NCBI GenBank assembly: GCA_902788175.1
Contig: CADAJF010000015.1
Span: 1-47,291, forward strand
Direction of reading: 5' to 3'
Length of the DNA stretch: 47,291 nt
Source: an uncultured Bacteroidia bacterium
Lineage (GTDB): Bacteria; Bacteroidota; Bacteroidia; Bacteroidales; UBA932
Shown piece by piece: positions 17,208 to 24,973 of the stretch (position 1 is its first letter; the number at the start of each line of letters is the position of its first letter). The position numbers and the translations under genes are program-made. The notes under the pieces are model-generated. The model was not told the origin of the DNA, made no database searches, and saw only the letters and a program-made list of their open reading frames with translations.

Positions 17208-17870
17208 ATGACTTTTGAAGAAATAATACAACGCCTTAGAGAACGTGATGACCGGGTAACCCAGTGTTTCTTTTTCTGGGACGGGCCCACATGGCAGCAT
17301 ATTGAGGAGGTTCGACGAACCAACCCCCAGAAAGCGGCTGCCATGCGGAAGCCTGTATGTAATACTGCCCGGCCAGCCCTGCTGAAAGTCCTCCATTCTT
17401 TGTACGGGGGAAAGCATTTTGACTATAGTGAGTTGGTTTCAGACTTTTATTATTTCTTGGTAAAAGACGACAAACTGGCCACCATACAAGATCCTAAAGC
17501 ATTGATGGGATGGCTGGTCCGTACAGCATATTACTTTTTCCTCCATCAGAAGATAAAAAACGACAAAGTGTTAGAAAACACACCGATTGAGTCTCTTACT
17601 GATGTGGGGGACGACTTAGAGGCTGACGAGGAAGAGAACAGGACCAGAGAGTTTGTTATGGAAACCATTGCGGCAATGCCCAATAAGACATACGCAAAAA
17701 TATTGGATGAAGTGACACTCGAGGTGGGTCAGTATAAAGGGAAAGAAAAAATAGATAAGATGCGCCAGCTGGCTGATAAACTGGACATCCCAATAGACAA
17801 TTTATACGTAAAAGTTTCCCTTGCAAAAAAACAGTTCAAGGAAACAGCCATGCGAATCAAAATGATATAG
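17208..17870 (+). CDS. Sigma-70 family (ECF-like) factor, divergent
   Basis: The 220-residue product resembles an ECF sigma factor in layout. A region-2-like helical part (about residues 55-125) contains LLKVLHSLYGGKHFDYSELVSDFYYFL and ALMGWLVRTAYYFFLHQ, matching the pattern of sigma2 with its '...W...A.N/YxF' helix. After an acidic linker (about 130-145) a region-4-like part follows (about 147-215; METIAAMPNKTYAKILDE, then RQLADKLDIPIDNLYVKVSLAKKQF, a helix-turn-helix-like segment). It would direct RNA polymerase to a private promoter set. The next gene starts 5 bp after its stop, so it is paired with the RyR protein, whose N-terminus could serve as an anti-sigma. Sequence divergence keeps the call moderate. 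Confidence 0.68.
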   Translation: MTFEEIIQRLRERDDRVTQCFFFWDGPTWQHIEEVRRTNPQKAAAMRKPVCNTARPALLKVLHSLYGGKHFDYSELVSDFYYFLVKDDKLATIQDPKALMGWLVRTAYYFFLHQKIKNDKVLENTPIESLTDVGDDLEADEEENRTREFVMETIAAMPNKTYAKILDEVTLEVGQYKGKEKIDKMRQLADKLDIPIDNLYVKVSLAKKQFKETAMRIKMI

Positions 17871-17875
17871 CAATT

Positions 17876-18895
17876 ATGAAAACGGAGCACTCAATATCTC
17901 AAGCAGCCATTGAACGTTATGTCAAAGGCCAATCATCGCTCGAAGAAATAGCCCTCATTACACGTGCGATGCAGGGCGACGAAGACTTTTGCAAGATGAT
18001 TACCCTTTTGGAGGGCTTGCACAAAGACGGTTTGTTGGAAGAAGATGGCGGGACTATACCAATGGCCAGTATGGCTGCCATGTCGCAAGGGAATCTTTGT
18101 GATGTGCTCTGCGAGCAATATATTTTGAAAGACTATCTGGGAGGCGGAGAGGCAGATGATTATATCGGGGAGGCGCTGGACAACTGCTGGTTGAAAGAAG
18201 CCGGTACGCCCCTCCATAATATGGGCCGCCTGTTGGAGCGCCACGGAATGACCGTCACTCGAAAATACGAATGTTCTGTCGGGGAGCTCCAGGAGAAGCT
18301 CGAAAAAAAATACAGGATCATCGCAGTCGTTGACTATGGTCAGTTATGGAGCAACGAAGCTGACGCTGTCTTTCATGCGGTAGTCATTCTTCAGGTTATG
18401 GACGGGATTATCCGAATCTACGATCCTGCCATTGACGGTCATAGCCATTATACTATCGAAGATTTCGTCAAAGCGTGGAATTATTCCCGAAACTATTTGG
18501 TATATGCCTCTGTAGAAGGACTTGAATACATTCCGCATCCGATTGACGTCAGTGATGTTGATCTGGACGAAGAATTGATGGAATTAACAGAGGCAATCGC
18601 CGAGAACGCCCATGAAGTATGGGCAGAAAAACGACGGAATGAAGGCTGGAAGTACGGCCCCCAAAGAGATGATATACTCCTGGAACACCCTGACATGATT
18701 CCGTATTGTGAATTGACAGAGGGCGAGAAATATTATGACCGAGATCTGGCTCTTAACACAATCCGCCTTGTCAAAAAGCTCGGATTCAACATCTCCCGTC
18801 GATATACTGCATATTGTAACGCATGCGGGGAATTCGTTTCATCAGGAATGAATTTCTGTCCCAATTGCGGGAGTACGCTTTCGGAGAACAAATAA
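17876..18895 (+). CDS. C39-like peptidase fold + RyR domain + zinc-ribbon protein
   Basis: The 339-residue product has no signal peptide or membrane helix. Residues 1-50 are helical (AIERYVKGQSSLEEIALI), in the position of an ECF-linked regulatory region. Residues 70-215 look like a papain-like/C39 fold: SQGNLCDVLCEQYIL with Cys75 or Cys79 as candidate nucleophile, FHAVVILQV with His167, and IRIYDPAIDG with Asp183. Residues 241-305 match a ryanodine-receptor (RyR) repeat: ENAHEVWAEKRRNEGWKYGP, QRDD, HPDMIPYCEL, EKYYDRD. The tail is a zinc ribbon (CNAC at 314-317, CPNC at 328-331). RyR domains in bacteria occur in nucleotide-signalling and conflict systems; the function here is inferred. It is co-transcribed with the sigma-like gene and closed by a strong terminator. 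Confidence 0.78.
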   Translation: MKTEHSISQAAIERYVKGQSSLEEIALITRAMQGDEDFCKMITLLEGLHKDGLLEEDGGTIPMASMAAMSQGNLCDVLCEQYILKDYLGGGEADDYIGEALDNCWLKEAGTPLHNMGRLLERHGMTVTRKYECSVGELQEKLEKKYRIIAVVDYGQLWSNEADAVFHAVVILQVMDGIIRIYDPAIDGHSHYTIEDFVKAWNYSRNYLVYASVEGLEYIPHPIDVSDVDLDEELMELTEAIAENAHEVWAEKRRNEGWKYGPQRDDILLEHPDMIPYCELTEGEKYYDRDLALNTIRLVKKLGFNISRRYTAYCNACGEFVSSGMNFCPNCGSTLSENK

Positions 18896-18918
18896 GGTTT
18901 TTCGGACCCTTGTTATCC

Positions 18919-18947
18919 ACCTGCCTAAAAAAAGGCAGGTTTTTTTT
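18919..18947 (+). terminator. Rho-independent terminator
   Basis: A perfect 8-bp stem ACCTGCCT/AGGCAGGT (18919-18926 and 18933-18940) with a six-A loop is followed by seven T. It ends the sigma/RyR transcript and isolates it from the beta-barrel gene. Confidence 0.92.
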
Positions 18948-19039
18948 GTTCTTGCTGTTAGATTTCTTGACGTTTGTTCTCTTATAGGTGAGATTAAGAA
19001 ATCACAAAGCAACGTTTAACAACAAAAATAACCAAAATC

Positions 19040-19567
19040 ATGAAAAAAATTATCATTACCCTCATCAGTCTTACTGTCGGTATTTCTTCCATGACGGCCC
19101 AGAACGCCCGCCGCGAAATCGGCAATATCTTCATCGATGCCGGGACGGGTCTCAGTTTTGTCTCAAGAGACAGCTACACGATGGCTCTTCCCCCCGTCAA
19201 GATAGACGCGGAATATGCACTTTTGGATTTTGGCTTTGGCACTCTTTCCCTTGGAGCCTATTTTAGCCTGGGGATTGACAAGATTCAGTATTATGATTAC
19301 CGTGTTACGACGTATCTGGCCGGTCCGATGGCGAGTTTTCATCTTCCCGTGAGTGAAAACGTCGACTTGTTCGGTAAGCTGATCGTGGGATATGTCGGAG
19401 CCAAATCTTCTGAACCTTTATTGAATTCGGTTGTTCGTGCAAGTGGCCCGGGTGCAGGAATTTATGTCGGAGGGACCTGGTATTTCTCGCCCAGAATGGG
19501 CCTCGGCGCCGAGTTTGGATATGGTGGCCCTACCAGTCTTGGCGTCCATCTCAGTTTCCGAATCTAA
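19040..19567 (+). CDS. Small outer-membrane beta-barrel protein
   Basis: The 175-residue product has a signal peptide (MKKIIITLISLTVGISSMTAQ), then about eight alternating amphipathic strands (IFIDAGTGLSFVS, YALLDFGFGTLSLGAYFSLG, LFGKLIVGYVG, GAGIYVGGTWYFS, LGAEFGYGG) and a C-terminal strand LGVHLSFRI ending like OMPs. This fits a small eight-stranded barrel. The function is unknown. Its base composition is less AT-rich than the genes before it, though it still lies in the island. The gene follows a terminator and a 92-bp leader with no clear promoter boxes. Confidence 0.8.
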   Translation: MKKIIITLISLTVGISSMTAQNARREIGNIFIDAGTGLSFVSRDSYTMALPPVKIDAEYALLDFGFGTLSLGAYFSLGIDKIQYYDYRVTTYLAGPMASFHLPVSENVDLFGKLIVGYVGAKSSEPLLNSVVRASGPGAGIYVGGTWYFSPRMGLGAEFGYGGPTSLGVHLSFRI

Positions 19568-19596
19568 TCTATTATCATTTTTAAAAAGCAACTATC

Positions 19597-19992
19597 ATGA
19601 AAACACGTATTGCCTTCATCTCCATTTTCTTTGCCATCTTAAGCTCAGTGCAGATTCACGCTCAAAACCACGCAAGCAATTGCTACTATGTGGAAATATA
19701 TGAAGTGTCCAGCTTGGTAGGCAAATCCGTGAACCTCGACTTCGGAAAAGACGCACCCGGCAGCATGGTCTACAAAATCTTTGACGAGAACGACCAGAAC
19801 ATCGAATTCAAGAATGTGGTGGCTGCGCTCAACTACATGAGTAGTAAAGGCTGGGAATTAGTCTCGGCATTCAGCAAGATTTCAGGCAAAGCTGGGACCC
19901 GAACAGTTTATCTTATGAAATACGATGCGCAGAAGCTTCCGAAAGACCCGATTGTGAAAGCCGTAGAAAAGACTCTTGACGAATACAGATAA
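19597..19992 (+). CDS. Small exported protein, DUF4177-like
   Basis: The 131-residue product has a signal peptide (MKTRIAFISIFFAILSSVQIHAQ). The mature part carries a conserved-looking unit VVAALNYMSSKGWELVSAF followed by TRTVYLMKYD, which resembles DUF4177-type small proteins where an 'LN..g.eGWelv' helix packs on beta strands. The role is unknown. It lies 29 bp after the barrel gene, and its stop shares a base with the ATG of the following lipoprotein gene (TAATG, overlap at 19992), so the three genes likely form one unit. Confidence 0.72.
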   Translation: MKTRIAFISIFFAILSSVQIHAQNHASNCYYVEIYEVSSLVGKSVNLDFGKDAPGSMVYKIFDENDQNIEFKNVVAALNYMSSKGWELVSAFSKISGKAGTRTVYLMKYDAQKLPKDPIVKAVEKTLDEYR

Positions 19993-21896
19993 TGAAAACG
20001 AACCACCCTATACGCATCTTTGCCATTGCTGTGATTGCAGCAATGGCAATCTTCTCCTCCTGCAAGAAGGAAACGCTTGAAAACAACAAGCGTCCTGTCC
20101 TGGCGATTGAAGAGCAGACTTCCCTCAGTGGCAATCCGGGAGAAAGCCTTTGCTTCCACTTTGACGTTGCGGACCCTGCTGCAGGCGGACTATCTCTCAG
20201 ATACAACACAGAGGGGCCGGTGAGCGTCAAGTTCACTCATATCTCAGACAAGAATGGGTCCATAGAAATCGCTCTTGCGGAGGACGCCATGTCAGACGGC
20301 AAGGTAATCCTCAGCATTACGGACTCAAGAGGGGGATGCAGTCGTTACTGCCTGAATATCACCATTTCCCGTTTTAAAGTTGAGTTTGCGCCCGTGGTGC
20401 TGGAAGCCGATCGAGGCAGCGTTGCCGTCATCACATACACATTGGATACAAATATCAGCGAACCGGAATTGATACTCACCCTGGAGGATGGCGGAACTTA
20501 CTTCACATTGGAAGGAAATACAGTGACAGCCCTTCGGAAAAATATCTCCGGGGCCGATAGAACTACGGTGGTAACCATCTCTGTGCAATCGGGGGACACC
20601 ACATTTTCTTCCTCTGCACAAATTCGACAGAAGAGCCTTCCAAAGCCTGACAATCTGGTTGAATTCAAGGATAAAGTCCTGCAAGAGGTCCTTGTTAATA
20701 GGTTTGACGGTAATTATGACGGGGAGATTTCCTACGAAGAAGCTCTTCTTGTCGAAGAGATTGATATCCGTGGTTGTGGCGTCACGAATCTCACGGGCAT
20801 CGGCTCCTTTAAAAATGCCTGGAAATTGGATGCCAGGGATAATGACATAGAAAATGGAACAGAAATTGCCCGGCTCCCACGCCTGTATTGGTTGGATCTT
20901 AGCGGGAATCCCAATCTGGACACAATTGATATATCCGGCTGTTCCATGTATTTTGAACATTTTATGTTCGACTTATACAAGGAGGCCACATCTGGTGACA
21001 AAATACAAACGAGAACCACCTTTACCGCTACTTATAACCAGATCTATTCTACTTCCTACCCTGATTATCGGACATTTGAAGACGATCCGGAGTATGATAA
21101 TAAAAGGCGGAAGAATATGATTAAGTGGGAGCTGGACAGCCGGCTTCGTCCAATTACTGATGATCGCCGTTCCACGGACTTTTCAAGGCATTACGAGCTT
21201 GTTAAAATCAAGGAGCACACCAAAGGAAGCGGGAACCTTGCTTTAGTCTTCAGCGGCATGGGCTTTCTGGATACGGACATTAAAGACGGAACGTATGAGA
21301 GGGCCATTAGAGACCTTATATACCACACATCTCGTCATTATCAGTTTAGTTATGCAGACAATTGGGAATGCTTCGATGTGTACTATCTTGTCTATGTTAG
21401 CCCGGCACGGACTAACGTGGAGGATTACAAACAACAATGGAGGGATATTGCATCGAGATCTCGTCAAATGATATTTGGGGATGATTATGCCATAGGAGGC
21501 GTGATTGGATACACGCTTAGTATAGACCAGTTGTCCGGGAGACCTTCTACGAGCAAAGGGCAAGGAGTCAGTTTCGACTTTGGGCTGGAACTAAGAATAC
21601 ACTTCCCTGATTATAGGCAGATACTTTTTACCAACAGGCCTGGCTTGACTTTATCAAATGAGGGAACAATTGTATATACGGGTAAATATACTTCCATGGC
21701 AATTGAATCTATCATTGATTTCTCCGAACATGACTGCCTAACTCTTAAAGGCCTGCTTCGGACACGCTATGCCTGGGAAAACGGAGAGGTGTATCAGAGA
21801 CTGGGTCTTTCTAATTCGGCTCTCCCTGATATCGCTTTGCTAGAGTGGGATCCGTCCTGGGGGGAGGTTGATTATGAATGGCTCCTAAGACCTTGA
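19992..21896 (+). CDS. Lipoprotein: EF-hand-like loop, short LRR, M64-like region without HExxH
   Basis: The 634-residue lipoprotein has a lipobox (IFSSC, Cys24). The N-terminal 25-215 region is beta-rich (two Ig/Big-like domains). Then an EF-hand-like loop DGNYDGEISYEEA (about 238-250) leads into three or four LRR-like turns (IDIRGCGVTNLTGIGSF, LYWLDLSGNPNLDTIDISG). From about residue 410 the sequence LALVFSGMGFLDTDI, GTYERAIRDLIYHTSRHYQF and CFDVYYLVYVSPARTNVED follows the start of the M64 (IgA-protease-like) family, but the expected zinc-binding HExxH is nowhere in the remainder. It may be a non-catalytic, binding version. The gene arrangement copies the 14959-17169 lipoprotein (EF loop plus LRR). 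It is the last gene of the AT-richer island. Confidence 0.78.
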   Translation: MKTNHPIRIFAIAVIAAMAIFSSCKKETLENNKRPVLAIEEQTSLSGNPGESLCFHFDVADPAAGGLSLRYNTEGPVSVKFTHISDKNGSIEIALAEDAMSDGKVILSITDSRGGCSRYCLNITISRFKVEFAPVVLEADRGSVAVITYTLDTNISEPELILTLEDGGTYFTLEGNTVTALRKNISGADRTTVVTISVQSGDTTFSSSAQIRQKSLPKPDNLVEFKDKVLQEVLVNRFDGNYDGEISYEEALLVEEIDIRGCGVTNLTGIGSFKNAWKLDARDNDIENGTEIARLPRLYWLDLSGNPNLDTIDISGCSMYFEHFMFDLYKEATSGDKIQTRTTFTATYNQIYSTSYPDYRTFEDDPEYDNKRRKNMIKWELDSRLRPITDDRRSTDFSRHYELVKIKEHTKGSGNLALVFSGMGFLDTDIKDGTYERAIRDLIYHTSRHYQFSYADNWECFDVYYLVYVSPARTNVEDYKQQWRDIASRSRQMIFGDDYAIGGVIGYTLSIDQLSGRPSTSKGQGVSFDFGLELRIHFPDYRQILFTNRPGLTLSNEGTIVYTGKYTSMAIESIIDFSEHDCLTLKGLLRTRYAWENGEVYQRLGLSNSALPDIALLEWDPSWGEVDYEWLLRP

Positions 21897-21951
21897 GTGG
21901 TGTGGTTCCGCTTTTCTTATTGGCCGTGCGCAAAAACACCCCCTTAGCGTA

Positions 21952-21980
21952 CACCGGAAGTCGATTTTGGCTTTCCGGTG
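21952..21980. repeat. Inverted repeat at island edge
   Basis: CACCGGAA (21952-21959) and TTCCGGTG (21973-21980) are perfect inverted arms around a 13-base loop. No T-run follows, so this is not a standard terminator. It lies in the 187-bp gap between the last island gene and the 3' end of anmK. Confidence 0.5.
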
Positions 21981-22008
21981 CGCAAATATGGCCATTTTTG
22001 AGCACGGG

Positions 22009-22054
22009 GCGGCCAGAGGGGTGGTCAAAGGAGCGGCCAAAGGGGGTGGCCAAA
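22009..22054. repeat. Imperfect ~24-bp tandem repeat downstream of anmK
   Basis: Two neighbouring copies of a GCGGCCARAGGGG(G)TGGYCAAA unit start at 22009 and 22033 and differ by a few bases and one inserted G. They lie between the convergent ends of the island lipoprotein and anmK. The function is unknown. Confidence 0.5.
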
Positions 22055-22083
22055 AATCGCAACGGCCGCCCCCTCCCGGGCCC

Positions 22084-23145
22084 TCACACTTTGAACAGCA
22101 TGCCGCCGATGTTGCTGCGGGAGGCGCCGGTGACGGAGCGGAGGCAGGAGGGGATGTCCATCATGTAGAGAACGCCCAGGAAGGCGAAGATGAGCGCCTC
22201 CTTGAATTCTACGGTAACGGCGTCCGGGACCACCAGCTTGCAACCGGATGCTTTTTCCATGCACTCCAGCAGGAAGACGTTCCAGGCGCCGCCGCCGGTA
22301 ACGAGGATGCGTTTCCCCGGAACCACCGCCCGCGATAGCTGGAAGGCGCAGTGCTCGTACCATGTGCGCAAAACGTCCTCTACCGGCAGTGCCGATGAGC
22401 ACAGCAGCGGAAACACCTGCGCCTCTACCCATTCCCGCCCCAGGGACTTGGGCGCCGGCCGGCTGTAGTAATCCAGCGCATTGAGTTGCTCCAGAAGGGC
22501 TGCATCCACATTCCCGCGCCGGGCAATTTCCCCGTCCCGGTCCATTTCCAGCCCGAGGGGCCTGCACAGCCGGTTGATGACGTAGTTCACCGGCGAGATG
22601 TCATAGGCCGTGCGCCGCCCGCCTTCCCGGAAAGAGATATTGGAAAAGCCGCCGATATTGAGGCAGTAGTCGTACTGGCCGAAGAGGAGGTCGTCCCCTA
22701 CGGGCACCAGCGGCGCCCCCTGCCCGCCCAGCATGATGTCCAGGCGGCGGAAGTCCGACACCGTAGGCACCCCGGTGACCGCCGCTATGGCCGCCCCGTC
22801 CCCGATCTGGAACATGAGCTTCTTGCCGGGCTCGTGGAAAACGGTGCTGCCATGGGAGGCGATGATATCCGGCCTTACGCCGAACTCCGCCATGAACTCC
22901 TTCACCCTTTCTCCTAGAAAAGCCCCGTAGGCGCTGTGAAACTGCACAAACTCCCGGGCCTGCATATTCTGCACACCGTTAAGGAGCGTTTCCTTTAATT
23001 CCGGCGGGTAGGGGTAGCCTTTGGCACAGTCTGTCCGGTAACTCCAGCCCTGCTCCTCCAGGGTGAATGTGGCACAGCAGACATCCAGCCCGTCCACCGA
23101 CGTGCCGGACATAAGGCCGATACTTTGCATGCTCTTTTTTTTCAT
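22084..23145 (-). CDS. anmK: Anhydro-N-acetylmuramic acid kinase
   Basis: The product phosphorylates and opens 1,6-anhydro-MurNAc to MurNAc-6-phosphate for peptidoglycan recycling in the cytoplasm. The N-terminal ATPase-fold signature GLMSGTSVDGLD, IASHGSTVFHEPG, QIGDGAAIAAVTGVPTVSDFR, NIGGFSNIS and VTGGGAWNVFLLE are all present. The usual DTGPGN motif reads DISPVNYVIN, a variant form. Two starts are possible: ATG at 23145 (353 residues) or ATG at 23130 (348 residues, starting MQSIGLMSG). Because a -7 box lies only 5 bp upstream of 23145, the shorter start may be the one used. Confidence 0.93.
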   Translation of the reverse strand: MKKKSMQSIGLMSGTSVDGLDVCCATFTLEEQGWSYRTDCAKGYPYPPELKETLLNGVQNMQAREFVQFHSAYGAFLGERVKEFMAEFGVRPDIIASHGSTVFHEPGKKLMFQIGDGAAIAAVTGVPTVSDFRRLDIMLGGQGAPLVPVGDDLLFGQYDYCLNIGGFSNISFREGGRRTAYDISPVNYVINRLCRPLGLEMDRDGEIARRGNVDAALLEQLNALDYYSRPAPKSLGREWVEAQVFPLLCSSALPVEDVLRTWYEHCAFQLSRAVVPGKRILVTGGGAWNVFLLECMEKASGCKLVVPDAVTVEFKEALIFAFLGVLYMMDIPSCLRSVTGASRSNIGGMLFKV

Positions 23146-23150
23146 CCTGA

Positions 23151-23158
23151 CAAAGTTA
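23151..23158 (-). promoter_or_regulatory. -7 promoter box of anmK
   Basis: Read on the minus strand, TAACTTTG matches TAnnTTTG. Its closeness to the annotated anmK start would make the mRNA nearly leaderless or favour the ATG at 23130. No -33 box is clear. Confidence 0.5.
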
Positions 23159-23202
23159 GTCTTTTTTGCCGTCCAGCCCGCGGAAAATTTCCCGTTTTTT
23201 TG

Positions 23203-23210
23203 TAATTTTG
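23203..23210 (+). promoter_or_regulatory. -7 promoter box of the Na/Pi cotransporter gene
   Basis: TAATTTTG matches TAnnTTTG and lies 21 bp before ATG 23232, supporting that start over an in-frame ATG upstream of the box. It shares the divergent 86-bp region with the anmK promoter. Confidence 0.55.
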
Positions 23211-23231
23211 CATGATTTTTACCTCAATTCT

Positions 23232-24914
23232 ATGCTGATTGTCCTGAAACTCCTGGGCAGTATCGCCCTGCTGATATACGGAATGAAAGTCATGAGCGAG
23301 GCCCTGCAGAAGATGGCGGGTCCGCAGCTGCGTCACCTGCTGGGCGCCATGACCACCAACCGCTTCTCCGGCGTAGCCACCGGTGCATTGGTCACCGTGG
23401 CCGTGCAGTCATCGGCCGCCACCACCGTCATGACGGTATCCTTCGTGAACGCCGCCCTCCTTTCGCTCGCGCAGGCCATTTCCATTATCATGGGCGCCAA
23501 TATCGGCACCACCATGAGCGCCTGGATCATGAGCGCAGGCTTTTCCTTCAATGTGATCAACCTGGTGTGGCCGGCCTTCCTGGTGGGCATTGTCCTGATC
23601 CAGACGGGCAAGCACCGTTATATCGGGGATTTCCTCTTCGGCCTGTCTTTCCTGCTTTTTGCACTGGGCATGCTCAAGCAGACGGGCATAGAGATGGACC
23701 TTGCCGGTAAACCCGCCGTAGTGGGCTTTTTTGCACAGTTCCAGACCAATTACGGCACCATCCTGCTGTTCCTGGTGATAGGCTCGGTGCTTACCGCTAT
23801 GGTGCAGTCGTCGGCCGCCCTGATGGCCATCACCATGGTGCTTTGCTCTACCGGCGCCATCACTATCTACCAGGGTATCGCGCTGGTGATGGGTGAGAAT
23901 ATCGGCACCACCGTCACGGCCAACCTGGCGGCCCTGAGCGCCAATACGCAGGCCCGTCGGACGGCCCTTTCGCACATGGTATTCAACCTGTTCGGTGTGC
24001 TGTGGGTGCTCATTTTCTTCTTTCCGTTTGTACGCATGGTCTGCGGTTTCGTGGGGCTGGATCCTACTGCGGAAAACCAGTCTCCCACCCAGCTGTCCTT
24101 TGCGCTGGCGGCCTTCCACACGGGCTTCAACCTCATCAACACCGCCGTCCTTATCTGGTTCATCCCGCAGATAGAGAAGCTGGTGTGCATGGTCATCAAG
24201 CCCAAAAAGACCGAGGAAGAGGATGAGTTCCGCCTCAAGTTCATTCATGGCGGTATCATGAAAACGCCGGAAATTTCCGTCCTGCAGGCCCAGAAGGAGA
24301 TTGCCGTTTTCGGTGAGCGCATGCAGCGCATGCTGGGCATGGTGAAGGAACTCTCGCAGGAAAACGACGACGATGCCTTCCAGAAGCTCTTCGACCGCAT
24401 CCGCAAGTACGAGGACATCTCCGACAAGATGGAAAACGAGATAGGCCGATACCTTGGCCAGGTGGCAGACGCCCACCTCTCGGACGAGACCAAGGGGAAA
24501 ATCCGCGGCATGCTGCGCCAGATAGGCGAACTGGAGTCCGTGGGCGACAGCGGCTACAACCTGGCCCGCATCCTGCAGCGGAAAAAAGAAAACAAGATTG
24601 CCTTCTCTCCCGAGCAGGAGCAGGGTATCATCCAGATGTACGGGCTGGTGGATGAGGCGGCTTCCCGCATGAACGTCCTGCTGCAGGGCCGCAAGGAGGA
24701 TTATTCCATAGAGCAGTCCATGGAGTACGAGGAGCGCATCAACGCCCAGCGTAACCTGCTCAAACAGCAAAATATCAAGGATTTGGACAACCGCGTCTAT
24801 AGCTACGACAACGGCACCGTGTTCATGGACCTGGTGAACGAGTTCGAAAAAGTGGGGGACTATGTGCTGAATGTAGCAGAGGCCAGGCTGGGAATTTCCA
24901 ATTATATTTCGTAA
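23232..24914 (+). CDS. Na+/phosphate cotransporter family protein with PhoU-like tail
   Basis: The 560-residue product contains two homologous membrane halves with the duplicated QSSAA signature: AVQSSAATTVMTVSFVNA in the first half with IIMGANIGTTMSAW, and MVQSSAALMAITMVLCSTG with VMGENIGTTVTANLAA in the second. After the last helix (about residue 335) comes a roughly 210-residue helical cytoplasmic part of PhoU type (MQRMLGMVKELSQEND, SRMNVLLQGRKEDY). It probably takes up phosphate with Na+. ATG 23232 is used because an upstream in-frame ATG at 23166 lies before the promoter box. Confidence 0.93.
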   Translation: MLIVLKLLGSIALLIYGMKVMSEALQKMAGPQLRHLLGAMTTNRFSGVATGALVTVAVQSSAATTVMTVSFVNAALLSLAQAISIIMGANIGTTMSAWIMSAGFSFNVINLVWPAFLVGIVLIQTGKHRYIGDFLFGLSFLLFALGMLKQTGIEMDLAGKPAVVGFFAQFQTNYGTILLFLVIGSVLTAMVQSSAALMAITMVLCSTGAITIYQGIALVMGENIGTTVTANLAALSANTQARRTALSHMVFNLFGVLWVLIFFFPFVRMVCGFVGLDPTAENQSPTQLSFALAAFHTGFNLINTAVLIWFIPQIEKLVCMVIKPKKTEEEDEFRLKFIHGGIMKTPEISVLQAQKEIAVFGERMQRMLGMVKELSQENDDDAFQKLFDRIRKYEDISDKMENEIGRYLGQVADAHLSDETKGKIRGMLRQIGELESVGDSGYNLARILQRKKENKIAFSPEQEQGIIQMYGLVDEAASRMNVLLQGRKEDYSIEQSMEYEERINAQRNLLKQQNIKDLDNRVYSYDNGTVFMDLVNEFEKVGDYVLNVAEARLGISNYIS

Positions 24915-24943
24915 TTTTGTGACCTGGTGCGCGCGGCGCGCAC
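24912..24943 (+). promoter_or_regulatory. Promoter box and GC hairpin in leader of the export operon
   Basis: TAATTTTG (24912-24919) matches the -7 box and overlaps the upstream stop codon. Seven bases on, GTGCGCGC-G-GCGCGCAC (24927-24943) is a perfect 17-base palindrome around one central base; as RNA it can form a 7-bp stem with a CGG loop at the very start of the transcript. Confidence 0.5.
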
Positions 24944-24973
24944 GTAAGCAGTAATCAATCAATTGAAAACCAT

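Noticed and set aside
17182-17220. Direct repeat ACTTTTGAAG at 17182 and 17211 as an operator
   Set aside because: The second copy lies in codons 2-5 of the sigma-like gene, and ten bases in AT-rich DNA can repeat by chance.
19992-21896. Calling the 19992 lipoprotein an active M64 peptidase
   Set aside because: No HExxH or alternative zinc motif could be found in the region after the M64-like start.
10016-22083. A prophage or integrative element
   Set aside because: No integrase, capsid, terminase, relaxase or conjugation genes are visible, and no clear att repeats.
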